Shown here in pieces: positions 10,991 through 20,437 of a DNA stretch of 64,000 bases (positions within the stretch are counted from its first letter, which is position 1; each line of letters opens with the position of its first letter). The stretch comes from Deroplatys truncata. Its lineage: Eukaryota > Arthropoda > Insecta > Mantodea > Mantidae. Made by a program: the position numbers and the translations under genes. The notes beneath the pieces were generated by a model. That model saw only the letters and a program-made list of their open reading frames with translations. It was not told where the DNA came from and made no database searches. Location of the stretch: positions 462,467,321 through 462,531,320 of the forward strand of contig CM060990.1 in NCBI GenBank assembly GCA_030765065.1, read 5' to 3'.

Positions 10991-11497
10991 TTAATGATTT
11001 TTCAGGGACAAGTATAGCCCTCTGGCAGAGTTTTTGAATTCCCTTTCTAGATCTGTTCCCCTCTTCGATTCGATGTTCCTGCCCTTATTCTTCTTCACTC
11101 GTAGGCCTTTCCCTCTTGATTCAATTTCTTTGTTACGTCTCATCATTTCAGCAAGTTGTTTATCCGCAGCTTTTTTCTTATTTACAGCTGTAGCAATCTG
11201 TGATGCACCTCCAGCGGCGGCTCCTAGTGCTGCAATAATTGGTATGAGCGGAAGAAATCCTCCTCGTTTCTTCTTTTTGGACCCACCGCCAATAGATACC
11301 TTTCTCTCAATTTCTCTCTTCTGCCACATCATTTCGGTAATTTGTTTATCCCCAGCTTTTTTCTTATTTACAGCTGTAGCAATTTGGGCTGCATCTCCAG
11401 CAGCAGCGCCTAGAGCTGCAATAATTGGTATGAGAGGTAGAAATCCTCCTCGTTTCTTCTTCGTGGTTCCTACACCTGGAGCTACCTTTCCCTTCAT
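10991..11497 (-). CDS. pX-like membrane-active protein with duplicated hydrophobic module
   Basis: A 168-aa frame starts at ATG 11495-11497. It contains two near-identical modules, each a basic stretch (KKKRGG) followed by a Gly/Ala-rich hydrophobic helix (FLPLIPIIAALGAAAG) and then a basic NKKKA linker. They fall at roughly residues 13-60 and 75-125. The tail is Lys/Arg-rich (KGLRVKKNKGRN). This composition matches the hydrophobic pX/VI-like part of proteins in adintoviruses and Polintons, which usually has a single module and sits C-terminal to a phospholipase A2-like domain. That domain survives in pieces immediately upstream (11540-11765). The internal duplication is unusual. The stop lies about 35 bp from the end of the left arm, so the gene marks the palindrome junction. 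Confidence 0.65.
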   Translation of the reverse strand: MKGKVAPGVGTTKKKRGGFLPLIPIIAALGAAAGDAAQIATAVNKKKAGDKQITEMMWQKREIERKVSIGGGSKKKKRGGFLPLIPIIAALGAAAGGASQIATAVNKKKAADKQLAEMMRRNKEIESRGKGLRVKKNKGRNIESKRGTDLEREFKNSARGLYLSLKNH

Positions 11498-11539
11498 AAT
11501 TGCTGTTACTAGTCACGCTGCCAACTTTTTCACCTAATG

Positions 11540-11765
11540 TAACATCAGATGTTTGCGCTCTTTTCCAAGTCGTTTCAGCCAGATCTTGTCAGCAATGTTT
11601 CTCGAAGCAGAGACCTTAGGCTGAGCGTAGGCAATGTCGCTAATATTACACGATTCGTCTAACGGAAGGATTCCAGGGTCTCCTCTCTTTAATTTTTCTC
11701 TAGCTTTACCCCAGTTCCTCAGTATATGTAACCAGGTAAATGTACTTCAACGGTTGCAGGCTAGT
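11540..11765 (-). pseudogene. Decayed phospholipase A2-like domain upstream of the pX-like frame
   Basis: Minus-strand coding traces run into the pX-like gene but are broken by stops and a frame change. Recognisable pieces are a GDPGILPLDE stretch and a core reading ISDIAYA (about 11626-11646), followed by ASRNIADK. In the parvovirus-type PLA2-like proteins of arthropod elements this core normally has a His-Asp pair; here the His position is Ser. One of the stops falls at the cysteine position of the expected calcium-loop region. I read it as an inactive remnant. Assignment is from family patterns I recognise, not alignment. Confidence 0.5.
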
Positions 11766-12041
11766 GAGAGAGTTAATTAAACCGAAACCTCTTGCGAGCT
11801 TAACCACCTTAGGTCTCACGTTATACTAATCGATTTTATTCGGGATAGTTCTTTTATACCTTCTCATTAGCGTATATACAATAAGAACGATTTATTTTAT
11901 TTTAGCTGTCAACCTAGAGCGGATGAAACAAGAATGCTCACAGCCTATTCATATGTTAGACTTTGAAAGCGACTTTAGACGTGAACTTAGTGGAAAACTG
12001 TTTCATGTCAATGTTCTAGACATGCCCATCACGTAACCCAT

Positions 12042-13296
12042 TCAGGGAAAAGGTGACTCGCTCAGGCGAAAAGGTGACTGCTCAGGGAAAAAGGTGACAT
12101 GCAACGGGAAAAAGGTGACCAGCAAAAGGGAAAAAGCTGACCCGCAAGGAGAAAAAGGTGACCAGTAAAGGGAAAAATGTGACCAGCAAAGGGGAAAAAG
12201 GTGACCTGCAACGGAAAAAAGGTGACCAGTAAAGGGAAAATGTGACCAGCAAAGGGAAAAATGTGACCAGCAAAGGGAAAAAGGTGACCAGCAAAGGGAA
12301 AAAGGTGAACAGTAAAGGGAAAAATGTGACCAGCAAAGGGAAAAAGGTGACCAGCAAAGGGAAAAAGGTGACCATCAAAGGGAAAAATGTGACCAGCAAA
12401 GGGAAAAAGTGACCAGCAAAGGGAACAATTTGACCAGCAAAGGGAAAAAGGTGACCAGTAAAGGGAAAAATGTGATCAGCAAAGGGAAAAATGTGACCAG
12501 CAAAGAAAAAAAGGTGACCAATAAAGGGAAAAATGTGACCAGCAAAGCGAAAAAGGTAACCAGCAAAGGGAAAAAGGTGACCAGCAAAGGGAAAAAGGTG
12601 GCCAGCAAAGGGAAAAAGGTAACCAGTAAAGGGAAAAATGTGATCAGCAAAGGGAAAAAGGTGACCAGCAAAGGGAAAAAGGTGACCAGTAAAGGGAAAA
12701 ATGTGACCAGCAAAGGGAAAAAGGTGACCAGCAAAGGGAAAAAGGGGACCAGTAATGAGAAAAAGATGACCAGCAAAGGGAATAAGGTGACCAGCAAAGG
12801 GGAAAAGGTGACCAGTAAAGGGAAAAAATGTGACCAGCAAAGGGAAAAAGGTGACCAGTAAAGAAAAAATTGTGACCAACAAATGAAAAAAGGTGACCAG
12901 CAAAGGGAGAAAGGAGACCAGTAAAGGGAAAAAGGTGACCAGCAAAAGGGAGAAAGATGACCAGCAAAGGGAAGAATCTGACCAGCAAAGGGAAAAAAGG
13001 TGACCAGTAAAGGGAAAAAAGGTGACCAGCAAAGGGAAAAATGTGACCAGCAAAGGGAAAAATGTGACCAGCAAAGGGAAAAAGGTGACCAGCAAAGGGA
13101 AAAAGGTGACCAGCGAAGGGAAAAAGGTGACCAGTAAAGGGAAAAATATGACCAGCAAAGGGAAAAATGTGACCAGCAAAGGGAAAAAGGTGACCAGCGA
13201 AGGGAAAAAGGTGACCAGTAAAGGGAAAATGTGACAGCAAAGGGAAAAAGGTGACCAGCAAAGGGAAAAAGGTGGCCAGCAAACGGAAAAAGGTAA
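12042..13296 (+). repeat. 21-bp minisatellite in E1 loop
   Basis: About 60 copies of a 21-bp unit, GTGACCAGCAAAGGGAAAAAG, with point variants (GCAAAGGG/GTAAAGGG, AAGG/AATG). Because 21 is a multiple of 3 it leaves long open frames on both strands (LLVTFFP-type on minus, SKGKKVT-type on plus). These are by-products of the repeat and are not called as genes. The array lies between the pX-like gene and the zinc-finger gene and is not part of the mirrored arms. Confidence 0.95.
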
Positions 13297-13696
13297 CCCG
13301 CTCTCGCTAAAGGCTCTCAGATGCGTGTGCCATTTCGCTAAAGGATGATACATGAGCTTCAGACTCGTGCTAGCTAGACCAGTATCTCACTCAACTCTCG
13401 CATTCTCTGTGCTAACTATCAAGAAAACTTGTACTCTTACCTCTATGAATCCATTTCATACTACTTGAATCTGCTTGTGTTTAATGCGATAGTTATAATT
13501 AACGGAATTACAAGTATTATGTCTGAATGCTACAATATTTTGCTTAGTCTAATTCGGATATGACTGTTTATATGCATCAAAGCCTGAGAACATATATAAA
13601 TACATAAATGTTGAAAAAATAGTTCAGTCTCGTGTTATTGTATACGAATTCAACATCTACAGTATACATTGAATAGTTTATATATACTTCTTGACC

Positions 13697-14245
13697 ATGA
13701 ACACTCACAAAGACGGACAATTACAGTCAATTTACGAGAATCTTGATTTTTCGTATGTTTCCCAAGGGGGGAGTAATCGCTTTGTTAAGTGCTGCATATG
13801 TAATAGAACTTTAAAAAACAGGACAATTTCAAGGCTTAAGCAACATAGGAGAAGATGCTGTAAAGCGATGATCAGCTGTGCATTGACTACAACACCCAAA
13901 CGAGATCCTGAAATCTTCTCAAGTTCCGAAGAGAGGGGTTCAAGATGTACCGTACTTGGAACCAGTTCAAGTGATCCTGTAATAACGTCAAGAGCTACCA
14001 CCAATGAAACAATGAGAGCAGTTTCTTTGAATGAGCAAGCTCTGAATAAACACACCAATGAAAGCAAGCATACTAGTGTCAACTCACGTAGATTAGAAGA
14101 TATATCCAAAGCGAATACAGAGGAGATGCTATACCGCTACACCGATCCTAATGATTTGGTAAACATGCTAAGGGTACTAATGATGTTTCATAACCTGATA
14201 AAAATGACTTTTCCGATGCGATTAGCGACATTATTCAGAATTTAA
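13697..14245 (+). CDS. BED-like zinc-finger protein in E1 loop
   Basis: 182 codons from the ATG at 13697 (an upstream in-frame TTG at 13691 is not needed). Residues about 28-55 contain CCICNRTLKNRTISRLKQHR followed by a basic RRCC, giving a C-x2-C...H-x4-C arrangement like a BED/C2HC finger. The middle is Ser/Thr-rich and probably disordered. The C-terminal part has a short motif DPNDLVNMLR, also found as NPNKLVNILR in the arm genes of E2. A TATA-like run lies at about 13679-13686. Homology to the zinc-finger genes of E2 (40111-40542 and 40891-41314) links the two palindromes. A likely role is DNA binding, perhaps of element ends, but that is inference. Confidence 0.6.
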   Translation: MNTHKDGQLQSIYENLDFSYVSQGGSNRFVKCCICNRTLKNRTISRLKQHRRRCCKAMISCALTTTPKRDPEIFSSSEERGSRCTVLGTSSSDPVITSRATTNETMRAVSLNEQALNKHTNESKHTSVNSRRLEDISKANTEEMLYRYTDPNDLVNMLRVLMMFHNLIKMTFPMRLATLFRI

Positions 14246-14547
14246 AGCTGGGTGGTTTTATAGCGTGATTAGCATCTGCAGAACCTTGAAACCAGGAAAA
14301 AGTTAGAAAGATTCCTAATATTAGGAAGATTCCTCATATTAGGATGCGAATGTCTTCTTTATTAGATCGGTGAATAATAATAATAATAAAAATGTCATTA
14401 AAATGTCCTTTTACTCTTGATTTTTTCCAGTGATTGTTCTATAGGAACGTTCTGTGGCCCTTCAGTGACAAAGTTATTCCATCTAATCAGCTGTCTGAAT
14501 CTGATTTCCTAGTGAATATATTTAGGTTGAGCATCATACGAATTTAG

Positions 14548-14901
14548 CGCAGTATTGCATCAGTTTCCTTCCTCTATAGTAAAAGTGGACACACCATCTA
14601 TCAGTTTTCCCATCTGTTACGGCTGGATACCGTATTTCACAGGAACCATCAAATCAAATTTTACCTGTTGTTCATAAACATTCGCTTCATAGAGCAAACA
14701 GGGGAGCATAACAGCAATATCATTGCCTTTAGAAACAAGGATATAAGCATAATGCCTATAGATTTTAGAAGAAGTCAACGACGTCGAGGATATAATAATG
14801 GAATGATTCGACGCACACATCATGCTCTGCCCTTGACACCCATCAGGTTAACATCACGCAATCAGCAGTTCCTACAGTTATTGGGCTTCAGAATCCTATA
14901 A
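14548..14901 (+). CDS. Virus-like structural-region protein of unknown function (right-arm copy)
   Basis: Mirror copy of 10355-10708. Open from 14548, just after an in-frame TAG at 14545-14547, to TAA 14899-14901. The same frame reads on upstream of that TAG to about 14430, close to an acceptor-like TTTTTTCCAG, so the open segment is the C-terminal part of a larger, interrupted gene. It differs from the left copy by a few substitutions (for example QTGEH for ETGER). The stop is followed after two bases by the ATG of the capsid-like fragment. Confidence 0.5.
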   Translation, partial: RSIASVSFLYSKSGHTIYQFSHLLRLDTVFHRNHQIKFYLLFINIRFIEQTGEHNSNIIAFRNKDISIMPIDFRRSQRRRGYNNGMIRRTHHALPLTPIRLTSRNQQFLQLLGFRIL

Positions 14902-14903
14902 TC

Positions 14904-15246
14904 ATGGGCATCTTCAATGTTACCCAAACCTCATTGACACCGAGATTCGACGACAAGATCACTAAGAAGAGGAACATGTGTTTTCACCATATAATACATC
15001 AGTTCTGGACTCTAACAACGAGTTTAGAATCCCTTGTCAAGTTGAACATTTATATACTTTACACCGTCTCAGGGTGAAGAGAAGGCTGTTGTTAAACCTG
15101 TACTCATCGAGTGGAGAAGGCCTGTGATTCGACTTTCTGATGCTGAGATCCTCAAGACTGTTAAGCTGGATAAGACTCTGTTTCACCATTTAGGATCATG
15201 GATCTGCATACTCAACCTGCTGTGTTACAGGGATTTACCTGAATAG
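14904..15246 (+). pseudogene. Frame-broken capsid-like (hexon/MCP) fragment, right-arm copy
   Basis: Mirror of 10010-10352. The ATG at 14904 opens 57 codons to TGA 15075-15077. A second frame overlapping from about 15005 carries SNNEFRIP, and a third from about 15075 carries the EWRRPVIRLSDAEILK segment to TAG 15244-15246. Three consecutive frames with capsid-like motifs indicate at least two frameshifts. Both arms share these breaks, so decay either preceded the mirror duplication or was homogenised afterwards. Confidence 0.5.
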
Positions 15247-15552
15247 TGACACCACATCTAAAATGGAGAAGCCGTGATTTGTCATTTTTTGGTGCTCTGA
15301 CTTAAGATCGAGTAATGCATCTAAAGACGGTTCTCTTTTTGATCATTGTGACATAACTTAAACTAATCATTGTAATGATTTATTTTTCATTAGGAATGCA
15401 AGGATTTTTAATGAATAAAAACACTATGTAAAAGCATACCTTAATTCTTTTATTGTTATTATTTATCTAACATTTCCATCAGTTTCTCATCCGACTCATT
15501 GTTTCTGTATATGTCATTACACTTGTAACAGCAGGTTATGCAAATTTCTGTA

Positions 15553-15935
15553 TTATTTATATGAAAGTCTTTTTATTTTCATAATTTGTATTCCAGCGTG
15601 GCAAACAGTCTTAATGCTGTTAATGTATACAGGGCTCAAGTCTCTTAGGATACAAATTTCACCATTACTTAAAGTATTTTCACAGCCACTTAAATTATTG
15701 CTCACAATGCTTAATTTCAGTGAATATAGGGAGACACGTTCGAACAAACTCTCAGCTATGCATTGAATTGTATACAAAATTGTCCGTATTTTTTCATCGT
15801 ATACCCTGTAATGTTGTATATGGATCCTGTCTTAACGTGTTTCGGTGATGTAGATGTCTCAGCACCCGCTTCTTGCCGAAATGTTTCTTGTAGGTGCCGA
15901 TGGTCAGCATCCAATAGCGTCAGCATCCTTTGCAT
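15553..15935 (-). pseudogene. Gene X, right-arm copy, with one frame break
   Basis: Minus strand. ATG at 15933-15935 opens 59 codons to TAG at 15756-15758. A second frame, overlapping from 15777, continues to 15553. The offset is consistent with a one-base change near the six-A run at about 15790. The first part has acidic and charged helices (DADHRHLQE), the second a helical stretch with regular leucines (VSLYSLKLSIVSNNLSG). It resembles hypothetical proteins from arthropod virus-like elements but I cannot name it. It is convergent with the capsid-like fragment. Confidence 0.45.
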
Positions 15936-16275
15936 GGCAGCAGGCTATTTCTCTTCTTCTTCCTCTTATTGCACACCCTGAAACATTGCACAATGAAAGT
16001 CTTAGAAAACTATCTTGGTCAAGTAAAGGCAACCTGAAAAGAATTACATTTTTTGTTATGATACATGTAAAATGAAGCACAAAGATTTGTATAAACATTC
16101 GGATATTTAGAGTTATTTCAATGCGCTAGATATAATTAAACTCAAAGCATGTGATATTGTGATTTCGTAAATTTTTTATAAAATTCTATAATATGCATCT
16201 TTTGTATCTTTATATGTAATATCAATGAGTCAGTTGTTTTATTTATGAATTTTTCATTGTGAAATAGGAGAACAT

Positions 16276-16623
16276 TCAATACTTAAGTTTGACACTTTTA
16301 CGCACCTTCTTTGCATGTAAAAAAGACAATTTACATGTCTTAAATTTCCCAATCTCTGTCATACCGTTATACTGGAGGTATACGTTCCCAGGTATTTCTG
16401 CAATCCCTTGATTGGTTAACGAATTATACCGCTCTGGCAAGAATACTTGACAATCCTCCAGCGAAGATACGATCCCGGTACCATATCTTGTTTGAACTCT
16501 CTTTAAGGACTTTATCTCATAGTTAAGACCTATTTCGAGATCTTGAACTCGACGAGTCGGTAGGAAACTACGATCTTCAACCATCTTGTTAAGTCTATCA
16601 GCTAAACAATCTGTAACAGACAT
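16276..16623 (-). CDS. Small virus-like accessory protein, possible OB-fold (right-arm copy)
   Basis: Intact 115-codon mirror copy of 7635-7982, starting at the ATG at 16621-16623 that is conserved in both arms. An extra in-frame ATG at 16627-16629 exists only here, created by the same base change that turns the acceptor TTCAG into TTCAT. So this copy keeps its reading frame but has lost the predicted 3' splice site. Substitutions relative to the left copy are few (for example ERGF/DRSF, YYSL/YNSL), and the VFLPERY core is unchanged. Confidence 0.6.
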   Translation of the reverse strand: MSVTDCLADRLNKMVEDRSFLPTRRVQDLEIGLNYEIKSLKRVQTRYGTGIVSSLEDCQVFLPERYNSLTNQGIAEIPGNVYLQYNGMTEIGKFKTCKLSFLHAKKVRKSVKLKY

Positions 16624-16724
16624 TGTCATGAATTATTATTTTCACTACATTATTCAAGATGAAGAACGAGTTATACACTTCTTTATATTACAACTAGGGT
16701 GTGTATGTTTTGTATGTAAGCCTA

Positions 16725-16960
16725 TGAATGTGTAGAGAAACAAAGACCGAATGGGGAAAATCATGTGCATGTTCATTGAAGATGAGCCAGCAGAGAACCA
16801 AAGAATGAGTGGAGAAAATTGTGTGAATGTTTATGTAAGAGGAATGTGTAGCGAACATCATGTGAATGTTTATAGAAGAAGAATGTGTAGAAAAATCCTG
16901 TAAACTGGAGAAGAGTACGCAGAAAAATCCATGTGAATGTAAAGTACAGATTAGAAAATA
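16725..16960 (-). repeat. Contracted intron tandem repeat, right arm
   Basis: Mirror of the repeat at 7050-7560 but less than half as long. Blocks such as GAAAATCATGTGCATGTTC recur. Shows copy-number divergence between arms. Confidence 0.7.
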
Positions 16961-17202
16961 TGATGCTCTTGCAACGAGTCGTTTTTCATGTACTGTATCG
17001 TTTAAACAAAAATAAATGCATTGTAATACCATCATTGATTTTTGTATAGTTATCTAAATACCCACTCACCTTGCATTGTTTCCTGTTGAATGCTGCACGT
17101 GTAGATGGGTTGCACCTCTTCTTAAAATAAAACTTTGCGTTTTTTAGTTCTTAAAAGTTTAAATGTAAAGTACACAACAGTTCTAACATGAGCAGATATC
17201 TG

Positions 17203-17210
17203 TTTATATA
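17203..17210 (-). promoter_or_regulatory. TATA box of the arm gene (right copy)
   Basis: Reverse complement reads TATATAAA, conserved with 6790-6797. The donor GTGAGT is also conserved here, with the intron starting at 17070. Confidence 0.55.
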
Positions 17211-17439
17211 GGGATGCAAACCCCCTCCAGGCGATGCCGACACGTCAGCATGGCTGTGACTCACGTGATTATTGCAGCCAATGACATCATCTCTTGCTGC
17301 GCATGCGCAGAGGTTCTCGGCACTTCTATCCCTACTTGTTTCACTTCCTCTCGCTCTCTCTCTCTCTCTCAGAGTACATTCATAATGTCTTTACACAAAG
17401 CTGCATGCAGTTACATTCTAGTGTACAGAGGAGAATTAA

Positions 17440-19440
17440 GGAAGTCTTTGAAAGATCGGGATTCGAACTAGGGGCAACTGATTGGAAATTATATACAGCA
17501 TTAATTGTTCATTGTAGGAGCTATCAAACATGCTTTCGTCCACGGCTCTATCTCTGTTAGTTTCTGCGATAATTGAGATTTAAACTTAAAAATCGAACCC
17601 TGGACGTCAGGTACCCGAATATACACCCGCAAGACACTATCTGATGACATAAACCTAATAAGGTTTATTAGGTGACTTTTATCTTAATTATTTACTACGT
17701 TATTAAATTTATAAGTAAATTTCATTGAATCGGTATTCGAACTCGGAACACCAGAAACAAAATTATTTATAATATTGTTTTGATGTGTTTAAAAGACCTG
17801 TATGCAGTTACAGCATCGATCTAAGTGATATATTCTAGTGCACACTGGAAAATTAAGGAAGTCACTGCAAGATCGGGATTCGAGCTGGGGATAACTGATT
17901 GGAAATTATATAAAGCATTAATTGTCCATCATAGAAGCTAACAATCATGCTTTGGTCCGCTCCTCTATCCATGTTAGTTTCTGCGATAATTGAGATTCTT
18001 AAAATTAAGGATCGAACCCATGACACCTGGTACTCTAATATTAATGGGCAAGAAACGAGCTAATGGCATAAAAGTAATAAAGTTTATTTACCGTCTTTAT
18101 TTTCATTAGTTTTGGAGTTATTAGAAGATGAATTTGTAATCACTCCTAGGATTCGAACCCATGCATCCAGACCAGTTTCGAACAATTCGTAAATGTGCCT
18201 TGCATCCCAAGCTATAATTAGTTTTTATTGCATCATTTTGTCTCTTTTCATTCAGGACATGCGCGTGAGTTGGTGTGTGCGTGTGTGGATTGGTGCTGTT
18301 GGGTGTAAGTGAACAGGCATATGTGCTTGCGCGCGCGCGTGTGTGTGTGTGGTCGTATGCGTATGTGCAAGTGTAACGGCGTATGTATGTATGCATGTGA
18401 GTGTGTGTGCGTGTATGTGTGTATGCGTGTGCGTGTGTCCATGTATATGTATGTGTGAGTGTAAGAGCACTGGTGTATGTATACGCATGAGGTGCGTGAA
18501 TGCGTGTGTGTACTGGTGTATGTATGTGCGTGTGTGTATGTGTTTGCGCGTGTGTGTATGTGCTTGCGCGTGTGCGTGTGTGTGCGTGTGTGCGTGTACT
18601 GGTGTATGTTTGCTGATGTGTGTACAAGTGCTCGTGCATATGTGAACGCCTGAATGTGTACAAGTCGTGGAGAAAGAAAGAGATAGATAGAAAGAAAAAG
18701 AGAGGAGAAGAAGAAAGAATGGTGTCTAGGCATCGGGATATCTAAATATACGCGGTGGTTTAATATAAACAATGATAGTTTTTAAATGCAATTTTAATCC
18801 GACCGCCCCCTGCTTCAATAACTTAATAGTTTTATAGCGTTTCGCAGGGCAAGATTTGAACTAGGGTCCTCTGGGTTTCTAAGAATACAGCTCGTTAAAC
18901 ATTGTAATGTCGTATAAATTAAATTATATTTGTTAAACACGTTTTAATCTGGCCGTGCATAGTTTAATATTTATTAAGCATTAGAGTTTCGTAGATTCGA
19001 GCTATATTCTTCTGAACACCCTTTCATTATTTAGGGTAATGATGTATAAAAAATTAAATTATATTTGTTAAATACGTTTTAATCTGGCCGTGCATAGTTT
19101 AATATTTATTATGCATTAGAGTTTCGCAGATTCGACCTAGAACCTTCTGAACACCCTTTCATTAATTAGGGTAATGATGTATGAAAAATTAAATTATATT
19201 TGTTAAATACGTTTTAATCTGGCCGTGCATAGTTTAATATTTATTAAGCATTAGAGTTTCGCAGATTCAAGCTAGAACCTTCTGAACACCCTTTCATTAA
19301 TTAGGGTAATGATGTATGAAAAATTAAATTATATTTGTTAAATGCATTTTAATCACACCTTGCATAGTTTAATATTTATTAAGCATTAAAGTTTCGCTGG
19401 GTAAGATTCGAGCTACAATCCTCTGAACGCCCTTTTATTA
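17440..19440 (-). repeat. B-box/tRNA-like repeat array, right arm of E1
   Basis: Mirror of 4495-6535, including the 135-bp tandem units at about 18930-19430 and the more diverged motif-bearing units nearer the promoter. Confidence 0.5.
18254..18650 (-). repeat. TG-rich, Z-DNA-prone imperfect repeat, right arm
   Basis: Mirror of 5327-5722 with a GCGCGCGCGCGTGTGTG core near 18330-18348. Long open frames in it are repeat artefacts. Confidence 0.85.
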
Positions 19441-20330
19441 ATTAAGGTAATGATATAATATCAATCATTAATTTCTCATTAGCAATAAACTTTTGATTAC
19501 AGTAAGAATGGAACACCGATCTATGGATATCCACGCAGAGGTTTAATGCTTGTAATGACATAGGTTAAATACATTTTTATATTGCGATCGAAAAGTCAAC
19601 TACATAAACAGAGAGCTTGTTTAACTATGCTGGGATATATTCGTAGGATCTCGTAAAACATCGGAGAGAACAGCGCCTCAGGGCAAAATTAATGATGGCC
19701 CACTCTGACGTTGTTTACGCATAGCTGGTAAACAAGCTTCTCTCTCTTTCAGGCGAACAAGGACAGGACGAGCATGAAGCCACCTTCAGATTCTTTTGTT
19801 AAGCTAGCAGTGCTCGAGAAACAATTGCAAGGGACCGGCTTTGTTATGGGGCAGTGGAATGAGAAATAAAGGCTTGCCCCGGACAAAAGAGCTTGTTTCT
19901 CTGTTACCTGGCTTTAGGTTCTCTTTGTCACGACCCTAATTCATCATGGGTTTTGTTCATTTTGACAGCTGAAGGGTAAGCATTGTTCTTTTGTTAAAAG
20001 CTAGTGGAATGAGTATGCCAGAAAGTAGCCTTGCCCCGGACAATAGAAAGGCACACAATAGAAATCCCTTCCTTTGTCCAGTAAGCTCTTTGGTCCCGCA
20101 CGTGTTCGACAAACAATGGAAATGGGGGTGGGTAACTCCAACAGGTGCACAAGTGGCCTGATGTGGAATGGGTAGGAAAAACATCTCGCCTTTGTTACAG
20201 AACCTTAAATTTATGACCCCTTTGTTCGTTTTGACAGGTGAAGGATAACCTTAAGTGCTTAACTGTCAAGCTTCCATTGTACTCAACAAGACTTATGACC
20301 CTCAGCTGCAACTAAAACTACCAAGGCACT

Positions 20331-20363
20331 GCGGGGGGGCGGGGGGGGAGGGGAGGGGGCGGG
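20331..20363 (+). promoter_or_regulatory. G-quadruplex-prone tract near E1 right terminus
   Basis: At least five runs of 3-8 G on the plus strand separated by single C or A bases. Mirror of 3585-3619. Confidence 0.55.
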
Positions 20364-20431
20364 TCTGATTAGCATATTAATTGCACATTCCTGCATATTA
20401 AGTGGCCGTGAACCATCATTTTATTACTACT

Positions 20432-20437
20432 GCTGTC
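20432..20437. repeat. Right target-site duplication of E1 (GCTGTC)
   Basis: Exact repeat of 3513-3518 directly after the CT end of the right arm. Confidence 0.8.

Larger units (their letters stand above)
3519..20431. mobile_element. Element E1: palindromic Polinton/Maverick (adintovirus-like) derivative
   Basis: This 16.9 kb element consists of two long inverted arms (3519-10955 and 14326-20431) around a 3.4 kb loop. The outermost bases read AGTAGTAATAAAATGATGG inward from both ends, i.e. 5'-AG...CT-3', and are flanked by the identical 6-bp GCTGTC. Those two traits are the classic boundary signature of Polintons. Virus-like cargo supports the class: a PLA2-like/pX-like gene in the loop, and in each arm a capsid-like fragment and two further small genes. 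No retroviral-type integrase, protein-primed polymerase B, packaging ATPase or cysteine protease was found, so the element cannot be autonomous. Arm lengths differ because of a solo LTR in the left arm and tandem-repeat contraction in the right arm. An alternative is a distinct unclassified element family that captured virus-like genes. Confidence 0.8.
14326..20431 (-). repeat. E1 right inverted arm
   Basis: Reverse complement of 3519-10955 with high identity throughout, but lacking the solo LTR and with a shorter intron repeat. The inner end begins at about AAGATTCCTCATATTAGG and the outer end at ...TTATTACTACT. Confidence 0.9.

Noticed and set aside
12082..13353. 423-aa and other LLVTFFP / SKGKKVT repeat open frames
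   Set aside because: By-products of a 21-bp minisatellite whose period is a multiple of three.
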